A stretch of DNA of 64,000 bases. Source: Allomuricauda ruestringensis DSM 13258. Lineage in GTDB: Bacteria; Bacteroidota; Bacteroidia; Flavobacteriales; Flavobacteriaceae. This document shows positions 8,880-16,904 of the stretch, piece after piece. How positions within the stretch are numbered: the stretch's first letter is position 1; each line of letters starts with the position of its first letter. The translations under genes were made by a program, and so were the position numbers. The stretch covers positions 310,001 to 374,000 of the forward strand of contig NC_015945.1 of NCBI RefSeq assembly GCF_000224085.1, in the 5' to 3' direction. Under the pieces are notes generated by a model. That model did not search any database. It had not been told where the DNA came from and saw only the letters and a list, made by a program, of their open reading frames with translations.

Positions 8880-9377
8880 ATGTGGTTCCAATTTATTTCA
8901 TATTTAAAATTTCTAGCGAAATCCACCAACCAACATGGAGTGCACTCTCCTTTTGTGTTCAGTTATGTGACCCAATGCCTCTATTCCAAAAAAAGGCTTC
9001 ACAGGAACAAAAGCATCAATGTGCTGCTCAAGACCATTGCATATTTCAATTTTGAAAGTATTTCGGTAAATAATAAATCCATCAGGGAATTGGTCAAACA
9101 AAATTTTCCCGAGGTACAGTTTGATAAAAGCACTGTTGACCTCCTTTTTATGAACGAATTGAGTGCTTCCAGCTTTGAAAAAATACTTTCCGAAAAAAAA
9201 TTGCACAACGACAGTCTTATTCTAATCGATTCAATTTATGCAAATCGACAAAATTTAGCACAATGGCACCAGTTGATTGCCCTACCAGAGATTACGGTAA
9301 GCATCGATATGTATTATTGCGGACTTATTTCCATCAGAAGGGAGCAGGTAAAGGAACATTTCAGGATTCGGATTTAA
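8880..9377 (+). CDS. Shortened SAM-methyltransferase-like protein lacking the SAM motif
   Basis: 165 aa, starting one base after the ABC-F stop (TAGAATG). The N-terminus (KSTNQHGVHSPFVFSYVT) and C-terminus (GLISIRREQVKEHFRIRI) match, by my recollection, a flavobacterial class I methyltransferase of about 240-260 aa. In those relatives the middle holds an LELGTS-type SAM-binding loop and a YFDGNH segment. Here that middle is shortened and neither motif is present; the region reads SISVNNKSIREL instead. The frame is intact, so this is a contracted paralogue or a decaying gene rather than a simple frameshift. Catalytic activity is unlikely. Confidence 0.6.
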   Translation: MWFQFISYLKFLAKSTNQHGVHSPFVFSYVTQCLYSKKRLHRNKSINVLLKTIAYFNFESISVNNKSIRELVKQNFPEVQFDKSTVDLLFMNELSASSFEKILSEKKLHNDSLILIDSIYANRQNLAQWHQLIALPEITVSIDMYYCGLISIRREQVKEHFRIRI

Positions 9378-9394
9378 AATGGTAATTTTAGCTT

Positions 9395-9556
9395 ATGGAA
9401 AATATAGCATCAGATAACACCATTTGGTATGTATTGGCCGTTTTGGGGCTCATTTATTTGATCATTTTGTTCAGAAACAAAAAAGTGAGAAAACGCAGGA
9501 AGTCCCGAAGGTTTATGGAAGGTAAAAGACAACACGATAAAAACAAAGAGCAATGA
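9395..9556 (+). CDS. Small single-pass membrane protein (53 aa)
   Basis: A short open frame from ATG 9395 to TGA 9556, 17 nt after the preceding gene. The product has one hydrophobic helix (WYVLAVLGLIYLIILF, about residues 11-26) followed by a strongly basic tail (RNKKVRKRRKSRRF), as expected for an N-out, C-in anchor. I do not recognise a family. Its position in an apparent operon with the ABC-F and methyltransferase-like genes suggests co-expression. Its reality rests on the clean transmembrane-plus-basic design and tight spacing. Confidence 0.5.
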   Translation: MENIASDNTIWYVLAVLGLIYLIILFRNKKVRKRRKSRRFMEGKRQHDKNKEQ

Positions 9557-9578
9557 GCAATGGACAATAGTTAGGCAT

Positions 9579-9605
9579 ACTGACTACTAACCACTGACCA
9601 CTGAG
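9579..9605. repeat. Short degenerate tandem repeat before the adenosyltransferase gene
   Basis: The 27 nt are built from imperfect copies of a 7-8 nt unit close to ACCACTG/ACTACTA (ACTGACTACTAACCACTGAC and onward). They end 5 nt before the start codon of the next gene, so copy number would alter its leader. Confidence 0.45.
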
Positions 9606-9610
9606 AAATA

Positions 9611-10171
9611 ATGAAGATATATACCAAAACTGGAGATAAGGGCACCACAGCATTATTTACAGGAACCCGCGTACCCAAACACCATGTTCGTATAGAAAGT
9701 TACGGCACCATAGATGAGCTCAACTCTTATTTAGGTCTTTTGCGCGATCAAGAGATGGACGAACATTCCAAAGAAACGCTAGCCTTGATCCAAGAAAAAC
9801 TTTTTACCGTAGGTTCCATATTGGCCACAGAGCCCAAAAAAGATAAAAGACTCAAAATTCCACGTATAAGTTCGGAGGATATCGAATTTTTGGAAAAGGA
9901 AATGGACAAAATGAACGAAGATCTTCCGGAAATGACACATTTTATCCTTCCGGGAGGACACACCACCGTGTCATACTGTCATATCGCCAGAACGGTTTGT
10001 CGCCGTGGCGAACGTATGATTTCCTATCTACATGAAAATGAGCCTGTACCGGACAACGTACTCTCTTATATTAACCGCCTTTCGGACTATTTGTTTGTAT
10101 TGGCACGTAAATTGTCAAAAGACTTAAAAGCTCAAGAAGTCAAGTGGATTCCTGAGAAGTTGGACCGATAA
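9611..10171 (+). CDS. Cob(I)yrinic acid a,c-diamide adenosyltransferase (PduO type)
   Basis: It transfers the 5'-deoxyadenosyl group of ATP to cob(I)alamin, giving adenosylcobalamin. The 186-aa protein shows the PduO signature: KIYTKTGDKGTTALFTGTRV at the N-terminus (ATP site), GTIDELNSYLGLLR, and the C-terminal ARTVCRRGER and NRLSDYLFVLAR segments. No cobalamin biosynthesis genes are nearby. The likely client is methylmalonyl-CoA mutase, whose chaperone MeaB is encoded about 10 kb downstream. Confidence 0.93.
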   Translation: MKIYTKTGDKGTTALFTGTRVPKHHVRIESYGTIDELNSYLGLLRDQEMDEHSKETLALIQEKLFTVGSILATEPKKDKRLKIPRISSEDIEFLEKEMDKMNEDLPEMTHFILPGGHTTVSYCHIARTVCRRGERMISYLHENEPVPDNVLSYINRLSDYLFVLARKLSKDLKAQEVKWIPEKLDR

Positions 10172-10236
10172 AATCGTTTTTTTATCATAAATGTTTTGTA
10201 AACAACAAAATAATTTTTAAATAATAGTGTTTTTAC

Positions 10237-10266
10237 TTGGCAAATTGAGTTTAAAAATTACTTTTG
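10237..10266 (+). promoter_or_regulatory. Promoter of the DUF2795-like gene (TTG-N19-TACTTTTG)
   Basis: A TTG at 10237-10239 and a TAnnTTTG match (TACTTTTG, 10259-10266) are separated by 19 nt, a good fit to the Bacteroidota housekeeping consensus. The predicted start of transcription, about 10273, lies after the TTG at 10264, which rules that codon out as a start and supports ATG 10294. Confidence 0.65.
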
Positions 10267-10293
10267 CAAAAAATTATAAATCAAACCGTTACT

Positions 10294-10518
10294 ATGTACT
10301 GGACGTTAGAACTAGCTTCATATTTAAGTGATGCGCCTTGGCCAGCAACCAAAGACGAACTGATAGATTATGCGATTCGAACAGGAGCGCCGTTGGAAGT
10401 TGTAGAAAATTTACAATCGATGGAAGAAGAAGGAGGCGAGATTTACGAGTCCATCGAAGAAATTTGGCCGGATTATCCCACCGAAGAGGACTACCTCTGG
10501 AATGAGGACGAATATTAA
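10294..10518 (+). CDS. Small acidic DUF2795-like protein
   Basis: A 74-aa, strongly acidic protein of the DUF2795-like type, widespread and highly conserved in Bacteroidota. The recognisable stretch is WPATKDELIDYAIRTGAPLE, followed by an ENLQ segment and the acidic tail EIWPDYPTEEDYLWNEDEY. Function is unknown. It has its own promoter upstream and an intrinsic terminator downstream, so it is probably a single-gene transcript. The ATG at 10294 is chosen over an upstream TTG because that TTG lies within the -7 box. Confidence 0.8.
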   Translation: MYWTLELASYLSDAPWPATKDELIDYAIRTGAPLEVVENLQSMEEEGGEIYESIEEIWPDYPTEEDYLWNEDEY

Positions 10519-10540
10519 ATCCGAAAAAACAAACCCCGTT

Positions 10541-10567
10541 AAAAAGTCTCATTTGAGGCTTTTTTTT
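10541..10567 (+). terminator. Intrinsic terminator after the DUF2795-like gene
   Basis: An AAAAAGTCTCA / TGAGGCTTTTT hairpin with one mismatch is followed by a run of T residues. Flanking A and T runs make it potentially bidirectional. Confidence 0.7.
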
Positions 10568-10652
10568 ATGTAATTTTGACAGCCTAGCAAAAGTATTCCA
10601 TCGTAATCCCATCAATGGAACAGCTTTTGACAATCAAAAGAAAAAACATTTC

Positions 10653-13600
10653 ATGAGTTTTATTAATTCCGTACTTAAGGTATTTGTAGGAGATAAATCG
10701 GAGAAGGATGTAAAATCGTTACAACCTTTGGTGAATGAGATAAAATCCTTTGAGCAACAACTGGAAGGATTGTCACATGATGAACTGAGACAAAAAACTA
10801 TTGCCTTTAAAGCAAGAATAACAGAGGACTGCAAAGAAATCAACGATAAAATTGCCGAGCTAAAAGAAGAAGTAGAAAATTCCAACGACATGGATCGTAA
10901 CGAGGAAATCTACTCCGAAATCGACAAGCTCAACGAAGAGGCCTATGCGATTTCAGAAAAAACGCTCAACGATTTACTGCCCGAGGCATTTGCCGTAGTC
11001 AAGGAAACTGCCAAGCGATTTGCCGCCAACGAAACGCTTACGGTCACGGCCAGCGAATTCGACAGGGTACTTTCCGGAGACAAAGATTACGTTTCTTTGG
11101 ACGGAGATAAAGCAGTTTGGCTAAATTCATGGGATGCAGCAGGAAAAGAAGTAACCTGGGATATGGTGCACTACGATGTGCAACTTATCGGGGGTATTGC
11201 CCTGCATCAAGGAAAAATTGCAGAGATGCAAACGGGTGAAGGTAAAACCTTGGTGGCCACGCTCCCACTCTACCTCAATGCATTGGTAGGAAAAGGCGCC
11301 CACTTGGTAACCGTTAACGATTACCTTGCCAAAAGGGATAGTGCTTGGATGGCACCTATATTTGAATTCCATGGCCTTTCCGTGGATTGTATTGACAAGC
11401 ACAGACCCAACTCCGATGGAAGAAGGGCCGCCTACAATGCCGATATTACCTACGGAACCAATAACGAGTTCGGTTTTGATTACCTGCGCGACAACATGGC
11501 GCATACCCCGGACGATTTGGTACAGCGCCCACACCATTACGCCATTGTGGATGAGGTGGATTCTGTTCTTATTGATGATGCACGTACACCGTTGATCATA
11601 TCCGGTCCCGTACCCGAAGGGGACCGCCACGAGTTCAACGAACTCAAACCGCAGGTATCCGACATTGTTCAAAAACAACGTCAGCATTTAACAGGGGTAT
11701 TGGCCGAGGCCAAAAAATTGATTAAGGAAGGAAACACCAAAGAAGGTGGTTTCTTGTTGCTTCGCGTTCACCGAGGGCTGCCAAAAAACAAAGCACTCAT
11801 CAAGTTTTTGAGTGAAGAAGGTGTGAAACAATTGCTTCAGAAAACCGAAAACTTCTATATGCAGGACAACAATAGGGAAATGCCCAAAGTGGATGAAGAC
11901 CTGTTGTTTGTGATTGATGAAAAGAACAATCAGATAGAACTTACCGATAGAGGTGTAGAGCATATCTCAACTGACCAAGACAAGGAATTTTTTGTGATGC
12001 CCGATATTGGTAGCGAGATAGCCAAAATCGAGAACCAAGACCTGGATATTGAAAAAGAAGCAGAGCTTAAAGAAGAACTCTTCAAGGATTTTGCCGTAAA
12101 AAGCGAACGCATCCATACCATGACCCAATTGTTGAAAGCCTACACCCTCTTTGAAAAAGATGTGGAGTACGTGGTGATGGACAACAAAGTAATGATCGTG
12201 GATGAGCAGACCGGTCGTATTATGGATGGCCGTAGATACTCGGACGGACTGCACCAAGCCATTGAGGCCAAGGAGAACGTGAAAATCGAGGCGATGACCC
12301 AGACTTTTGCGACAGTTACGCTGCAAAATTACTTTAGGATGTACAACAAGCTGTCCGGTATGACAGGGACAGCGGTTACGGAAGCAGGGGAATTCTGGGA
12401 GATTTATAAGTTGGATGTAATGGAAATTCCAACCAACAGACCCATCGCCCGTGACGACAGACATGATTTGATCTACAAAACCAAACGGGAGAAATACAAT
12501 GCCATCATCGATGAGGTGACGAAAATGTCGCAAGCTGGCAGACCTGTTTTGATCGGTACCACATCCGTTGAAATTTCGGAATTATTGTCCAAATTATTGA
12601 GTGTACGCAAAGTTCCACATAACGTACTGAACGCGAAACTCCATAAAAAAGAGGCGGACATTGTAGCCGAAGCGGGGAAAGGCGGTATTGTAACCATTGC
12701 CACCAACATGGCCGGTAGGGGTACCGATATTAAACTATCCCCAGATGTTAAGGAAGCTGGTGGTTTGGCCATTATTGGTACGGAGCGCCACGATTCCAGA
12801 CGTGTGGACAGACAGTTGAGAGGTCGTTCCGGACGTCAGGGAGACCCAGGTAGCTCGCAGTTCTATGTTTCTTTGGAGGACAACCTGATGCGTTTGTTCG
12901 GGTCGGACCGTGTAGCCAAAATGATGGACCGCATGGGCTTGGAAGATGGTGAAGTTATCCAGCATTCCATGATGACCAAATCCATAGAACGTGCTCAGAA
13001 AAAGGTTGAAGAAAACAACTTTGGTATCCGTAAGCGTTTGTTGGAGTATGATGATGTAATGAATGCCCAGCGTGAAGTAATCTATAAAAGAAGAAGACAC
13101 GCATTGGAAGGCGAGCGCTTAAAGGTGGACATTGCCAATATGATCTACGACACTTGCGAAGCCATTGCGGAGACCAATAAAATGGCCGATGATTACAAGA
13201 ACTTTGAGTTCGAGCTCATCAAATACTTCTCCATCACATCACCTATCAGCGAAGAGGAGTTCAAAAAAATGAGCTTTCAGCAAATCGCGAACAAAATTAA
13301 TGATGAGGCCTACGATTTCTACAAACAGAAAATGGAGCGTAGTGCCACAGTTGCATTCCAGGTCATCAAAAAGGTGTACGAGGATGAGGCCAACAAGTTT
13401 GAACGTATCGTAGTTCCCTTTACGGATGGCATCAAATCCTTAAATGTAGTGACCAACCTGGAGAAGGCCTACAACACGAACGGTAAGCAATTGGTCACTG
13501 ATTTTGAGAAAAACATCACACTGGCCATTATTGATGATTCTTGGAAAACACACTTGCGTAAAATGGACGAGTTGAAACAGTCCGTGCAATTGGCTGTTCA

Positions 13601-14015
13601 CGAACAAAAAGATCCGTTATTGATCTATAAGTTTGAGGCTTTTGAACTTTTCAAGGAAATGATCGACAAAGTGAACCGAGAAGTAATATCCTTCCTTTTC
13701 AAAGGAGAATTGCCATCGGAGAACACATCCCATATCCAAGAAGCCCGCAACGTTCGGAGACCAAAGGAAAAACTTCAGACCACAAAAGAAGAAATTCCGA
13801 ACAGCGACGAATTGGCAGCACAAAACAGAGCAGCTGGACAAACGCAAGGACAACGTCCTCAGATAACAGAAACCATTGTGCGGGAAAAACCGAAAATTGG
13901 CAGAAACGAAAGGGTTACCATTAAAAATGTAATGTCCGGGGAAAGCAAAACGTTAAAATACAAACAGGCCGAACCCCTGATAGACAAAGGAGAATGGGTT
14001 CTGGTCAACGACTAG
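10653..14015 (+). CDS. secA: Preprotein translocase ATPase SecA
   Basis: Motor ATPase driving unfolded preproteins through SecYEG. At 1120 aa it is longer than the E. coli protein, as usual in Bacteroidota; extra sequence lies between the two halves of the helicase core (about residues 320-460). Seen motifs are MQTGEGKTLVATLPLYL (Walker A), VDEVDSVLIDDARTPL (Walker B), GTDIKLSP and LRGRSGRQGDPG. The C-terminus ends GEWVLVND, without the Cys-rich zinc finger that binds SecB in Proteobacteria. It is monocistronic, with a strong terminator 25 nt after the stop. Confidence 0.97.
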   Translation: MSFINSVLKVFVGDKSEKDVKSLQPLVNEIKSFEQQLEGLSHDELRQKTIAFKARITEDCKEINDKIAELKEEVENSNDMDRNEEIYSEIDKLNEEAYAISEKTLNDLLPEAFAVVKETAKRFAANETLTVTASEFDRVLSGDKDYVSLDGDKAVWLNSWDAAGKEVTWDMVHYDVQLIGGIALHQGKIAEMQTGEGKTLVATLPLYLNALVGKGAHLVTVNDYLAKRDSAWMAPIFEFHGLSVDCIDKHRPNSDGRRAAYNADITYGTNNEFGFDYLRDNMAHTPDDLVQRPHHYAIVDEVDSVLIDDARTPLIISGPVPEGDRHEFNELKPQVSDIVQKQRQHLTGVLAEAKKLIKEGNTKEGGFLLLRVHRGLPKNKALIKFLSEEGVKQLLQKTENFYMQDNNREMPKVDEDLLFVIDEKNNQIELTDRGVEHISTDQDKEFFVMPDIGSEIAKIENQDLDIEKEAELKEELFKDFAVKSERIHTMTQLLKAYTLFEKDVEYVVMDNKVMIVDEQTGRIMDGRRYSDGLHQAIEAKENVKIEAMTQTFATVTLQNYFRMYNKLSGMTGTAVTEAGEFWEIYKLDVMEIPTNRPIARDDRHDLIYKTKREKYNAIIDEVTKMSQAGRPVLIGTTSVEISELLSKLLSVRKVPHNVLNAKLHKKEADIVAEAGKGGIVTIATNMAGRGTDIKLSPDVKEAGGLAIIGTERHDSRRVDRQLRGRSGRQGDPGSSQFYVSLEDNLMRLFGSDRVAKMMDRMGLEDGEVIQHSMMTKSIERAQKKVEENNFGIRKRLLEYDDVMNAQREVIYKRRRHALEGERLKVDIANMIYDTCEAIAETNKMADDYKNFEFELIKYFSITSPISEEEFKKMSFQQIANKINDEAYDFYKQKMERSATVAFQVIKKVYEDEANKFERIVVPFTDGIKSLNVVTNLEKAYNTNGKQLVTDFEKNITLAIIDDSWKTHLRKMDELKQSVQLAVHEQKDPLLIYKFEAFELFKEMIDKVNREVISFLFKGELPSENTSHIQEARNVRRPKEKLQTTKEEIPNSDELAAQNRAAGQTQGQRPQITETIVREKPKIGRNERVTIKNVMSGESKTLKYKQAEPLIDKGEWVLVND

Positions 14016-14040
14016 AACAACACAAATAAAGCTTTTAAAG

Positions 14041-14070
14041 GTGGCAGTTATTAAAGCTGCCACTTTTTTT
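14041..14070 (+). terminator. Intrinsic terminator of secA
   Basis: A GTGGCAG / CTGCCAC stem (14041-14047 with 14057-14063) is followed directly by seven T residues. Confidence 0.85.
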
Positions 14071-14174
14071 ATATGAAAAACATGGTTAGATTTACAGCTT
14101 AAAACACCCCATTAAGCTACTCTACCGCTCGGTTTGCAACTTTTTTGCAGTAGAGGAACATTCACACGCAGCAA

Positions 14175-15392
14175 ATGAAAATTCCTAGTAAGGATACATA
14201 TAGGTTACAAGACAAGATTGATTTGATACTTAAGGTAAATTACAATTCGTCCTTCTTTGCTGCCATTTTCGGACTGGTGTGTTTTTTCTTTTTGGATATA
14301 AGAGGAATCATACCCTACACCTTTTTGGGTTATGCCTTCATCAATTTACTGAACACCCTTTTGTACAAACAGCACAAGAATTTGGTGCTCACCTATAACT
14401 CCACCTCTATCCTTTCTATGTTGGGAGCGGTCATCATCACAATTTACAGTGGAGGAATCGAAAGTCCCTTTATTTTTGTTTTGGCGATAATTGTTTTTGC
14501 TGGCTATGTCACCACCAAAGTTTTTGGTCAACTCTATCTAATCCTCAATTTAGCGGTACTCACCCTTTTATTTCTCTACGATACAGGGGATTTTACGATT
14601 TCGGAAAATACGGTTCCTACGGAAGCGAGGGATTGGTTTGCTTATTTGAGTGCCATGTTTGCCGTATATTTATTGGGCGGGGTTTTTGGTAAAAACCTTT
14701 TGAGCGCACACCATAAACTGTACAAATCCCGAAACGAAATCCAAGAGCGCATCGAGGAAAAAGAAACATTGTTAAAAGAGGTCCATCACCGGGTAAAAAA
14801 CAACCTGCAAACGGTTTCCAGTCTTCTAAGCCTACAATCCAGGGCAATAGATGACAGTAAAATCAGCAGTATTATAAAAAGTAGCCAAAACCGTGTGGTA
14901 TCCATGGCCATGGTCCATGAGATGCTTTATAAACGAGATGACTATCTTTCCAAAATAGAACTTGAACCCTATGTAAGGGAACTTTGTGATTATTTGGTAA
15001 GGTCGGTAAAAGGAAGCAACCGAAATGTAAAGGTTGCCTTGGACATATCGGATTACAAATTGAGTATTGATACGGTAATCCCTTTGGGATTAATCATTAA
15101 CGAAACCATTACCAATGCCTTAAAATATGGCATCACAGAAGGAAATGATGGAGAAATCCATGTCTCCGTCCAAAAAATGGAGGGTAACCGCTACAAAATG
15201 TATCTAGGTGATAATGGAGTTGGCTATTCTGAAGAAATCAACCCTAAAACATCCAATTCCTTGGGATTAAAACTTATTTACAATCTAGCACGCCAACTTA
15301 GGGGCTCCATAAGTAGGGATTACTCCAAAAAAGGAACGCACTACACTATTGAGTTTGAGGAGGTGATAGAGCAATTCAACTCAGTGGATTAA
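14175..15392 (+). CDS. Orphan membrane sensor histidine kinase, HisKA_2 type
   Basis: 405 aa. The N-terminal half has about six hydrophobic helices (residues 25-175) with only short loops, so it may sense within or at the membrane. A short coiled linker leads to the HisKA_2 dimerisation motif KEVHHRVKNNLQ (phospho-acceptor at His204/205) and SLLSLQSR. A HATPase_c domain follows: N-box LIINETITNALKYG, then GDNGVGY and NSLGLKLIYNLARQL. No response regulator lies next to it. Family knowledge suggests a LytTR or CheY-type partner elsewhere. It stands alone between secA and genes on the opposite strand. Confidence 0.88.
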   Translation: MKIPSKDTYRLQDKIDLILKVNYNSSFFAAIFGLVCFFFLDIRGIIPYTFLGYAFINLLNTLLYKQHKNLVLTYNSTSILSMLGAVIITIYSGGIESPFIFVLAIIVFAGYVTTKVFGQLYLILNLAVLTLLFLYDTGDFTISENTVPTEARDWFAYLSAMFAVYLLGGVFGKNLLSAHHKLYKSRNEIQERIEEKETLLKEVHHRVKNNLQTVSSLLSLQSRAIDDSKISSIIKSSQNRVVSMAMVHEMLYKRDDYLSKIELEPYVRELCDYLVRSVKGSNRNVKVALDISDYKLSIDTVIPLGLIINETITNALKYGITEGNDGEIHVSVQKMEGNRYKMYLGDNGVGYSEEINPKTSNSLGLKLIYNLARQLRGSISRDYSKKGTHYTIEFEEVIEQFNSVD

Positions 15393-15401
15393 AGTTTTTT
15401 C

Positions 15402-15430
15402 CAAAAGAAAAGGCCGGTTTAAAACCGACC
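15402..15430 (-). terminator. Terminator for the small gene pair (minus strand)
   Basis: A GGTCGGTTTT / AAACCGGCC hairpin with one mismatch (15412-15430) is followed on the minus strand by a T-rich run. It lies 26 nt downstream of the 34-aa gene. Confidence 0.55.
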
Positions 15431-15456
15431 TCATCCATACTTATTCCAATATAAAC

Positions 15457-15561
15457 TTAAACTTCTAAAAATTTTCTTTCCCTGAAGGAAAAGGCTATGC
15501 TTGCCAAAACAAAGGCAACACTCAGAAACAGCGCAAAGGGTATTAAAATATCCAATATCAT
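15457..15561 (-). CDS. Tiny hydrophobic membrane peptide (34 aa)
   Basis: ATG at 15561 to TAA at 15457, beginning 2 nt after the stop of the upstream secreted-protein gene. The peptide is almost entirely one hydrophobic helix (LIPFALFLSVAFVLASIAF) with a charged end (SFRERKFLEV). Three observations support it as real: near-zero spacing to the upstream gene, a single-helix composition with an R/K tail, and a terminator hairpin just beyond. I do not recognise it. It could be a regulator of the co-encoded protein or a small integral peptide, and the chance-ORF alternative is not excluded. Confidence 0.45.
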   Translation of the reverse strand: MILDILIPFALFLSVAFVLASIAFSFRERKFLEV

Positions 15562-15563
15562 AA

Positions 15564-15800
15564 TTATGCCAATTTAGCTTTGTTCTTTTTGGTTTTAAAA
15601 GAAAGCTCCTTTTTAATACGAGAGTTCTTAAACTTGTATAGTCTCACCATTTTTCTATCCTTTCTAACAGTGTTGTTGATAGTTACATCTAACTCAACTC
15701 CTACTGTAAGGGCATCTACCTTGGCCTCTTTGGAAATATCTTGGGCAGAAGCCATAGTTCCGAAAAAAGTTACTGCGATGATGGTGAAAATTGTCTTCAT
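15564..15800 (-). CDS. Small secreted basic protein (78 aa)
   Basis: The start is placed at the ATG at 15800 because it gives a canonical signal peptide (MKTIFTIIAVTFFGTMASAQ, cleaved after Ala-Gln or at ASA). An upstream-extended frame to 15860 has no such signal. The mature part is about 58 aa, with a basic end (KNSRIKKELSFKTKKNKAKL) and a beta-like segment (VDALTVGVELDVTINNTV). No family is recognised. It probably forms an operon with the 34-aa membrane peptide downstream. Confidence 0.65.
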   Translation of the reverse strand: MKTIFTIIAVTFFGTMASAQDISKEAKVDALTVGVELDVTINNTVRKDRKMVRLYKFKNSRIKKELSFKTKKNKAKLA

Positions 15801-16123
15801 TGTTCTGTTTGTTTTGTGATGTAAAATTACTTTCAAGCACAAGCTCAACTCGATTTCCATCGCTCAACAACCCATTTTTTTCGGTGAATATTTTTTTTTC
15901 GGATGAAGTGTTTTTTATCTTCGACGAACGATTTTACCCCTAAAAACAGCACACCGAAGGCTTATGCATTTTATCGATAAACCCGCAATTTCAAACCCCT
16001 ACAGGGCATTGAAGTATATTTTCTTTTCTTTGTAAGAAAAAACAGCTAATAGGATGGTTAACATTTTTTAACGGCCAACCAAGTAATTGTTGCTACCTTA
16101 TTGCAACTAAACAAGAAACTAAA
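15801..16123. other. Intergenic region between two divergent genes
   Basis: 323 nt with no convincing gene. It is T-rich near 15870-15915 and must hold the promoter of the secreted-protein gene (minus strand) and that of msrA (plus strand). I see no perfect TAnnTTTG on the plus strand; TACCTTAT at 16095-16102 is the nearest match for msrA. Confidence 0.5.
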
Positions 16124-16819
16124 ATGAAAATCGTGAGAACTCCATTTTTAATTCTGCTATTATTGGCATCCATAAGTTGTCAGCCCAAAAATAAATCGGG
16201 CAAGCAGGAAGTTGCCCAAAAAGAAGAATCCGACACTCATTTGGAGACCAAATTGACTTCAGAGCAACTCCAGGAATACGAGACCGCTTATTTTGCCAGT
16301 GGATGCTTTTGGTGTGTTGAAGCCATTTTTGAGAGCGTAAAAGGCGTTAAGGAAGTGTATTCAGGGTATTCCGGAGGTTCGGAGAAAAACCCGACCTACG
16401 AACAGGTTTCATATGGTAGAACCCATCATGCGGAGGCGGTAGAGGTATATTATGACCCAGATGTAATCTCGTTCATGCAGTTGGTTCAGGTATTTTTTGG
16501 CTCCCACGACCCAACCACCCTTAACAGGCAAGGACCTGACCGTGGTACACAATACCGTTCCATCGCTTTTTATAAAAACGATAAGGAAAAAAAGATCATT
16601 CAAGACTATATTGACAAACTGGAAGCCGAAAATGTTTATGGCAATCGCCCTATTGTAACAGAAGTGGAACCTTTTGAAAAGTTTTACAAAGCGGAAGAGT
16701 ACCATCAGGATTACGAAAAACGAAATCCAAATAACAGTTACATTCAAAATGTTTCGATTCCCAGATTAAATCGTTTTAAAAAGAATTTTAAATCCTACCT
16801 AAAAGAAGATGTCCACTAA
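16124..16819 (+). CDS. msrA: Peptide-methionine (S)-S-oxide reductase, lipoprotein form
   Basis: It repairs oxidised methionine (S-epimer) in proteins. In 231 aa there is an N-terminal hydrophobic segment ending at Cys19 (LLASISCQ), a probable lipobox, so the enzyme is likely membrane-anchored on the periplasmic side. A low-complexity linker (about 20-50) is followed by the MsrA domain with catalytic GCFWCVE (Cys61, Cys64) and the conserved YSGGSEKNPTYEQVSYGRT and HDPTTLNRQGPDRGTQYRS. It is monocistronic. The family is certain; export is inferred from the signal. Confidence 0.93.
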   Translation: MKIVRTPFLILLLLASISCQPKNKSGKQEVAQKEESDTHLETKLTSEQLQEYETAYFASGCFWCVEAIFESVKGVKEVYSGYSGGSEKNPTYEQVSYGRTHHAEAVEVYYDPDVISFMQLVQVFFGSHDPTTLNRQGPDRGTQYRSIAFYKNDKEKKIIQDYIDKLEAENVYGNRPIVTEVEPFEKFYKAEEYHQDYEKRNPNNSYIQNVSIPRLNRFKKNFKSYLKEDVH

Positions 16820-16904
16820 AATTGGAAGGTAGGTTGTGGCCGTTGAAGAAAGAATGGCCCGAGAACAAGTTTGAGGTGGTTCCTTGGGACGTCTTGTAAC
16901 AAGA

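Noticed and set aside
11127..11687. 186-aa minus-strand frame
   Set aside because: Lies within secA and lacks signals; a codon-bias shadow.
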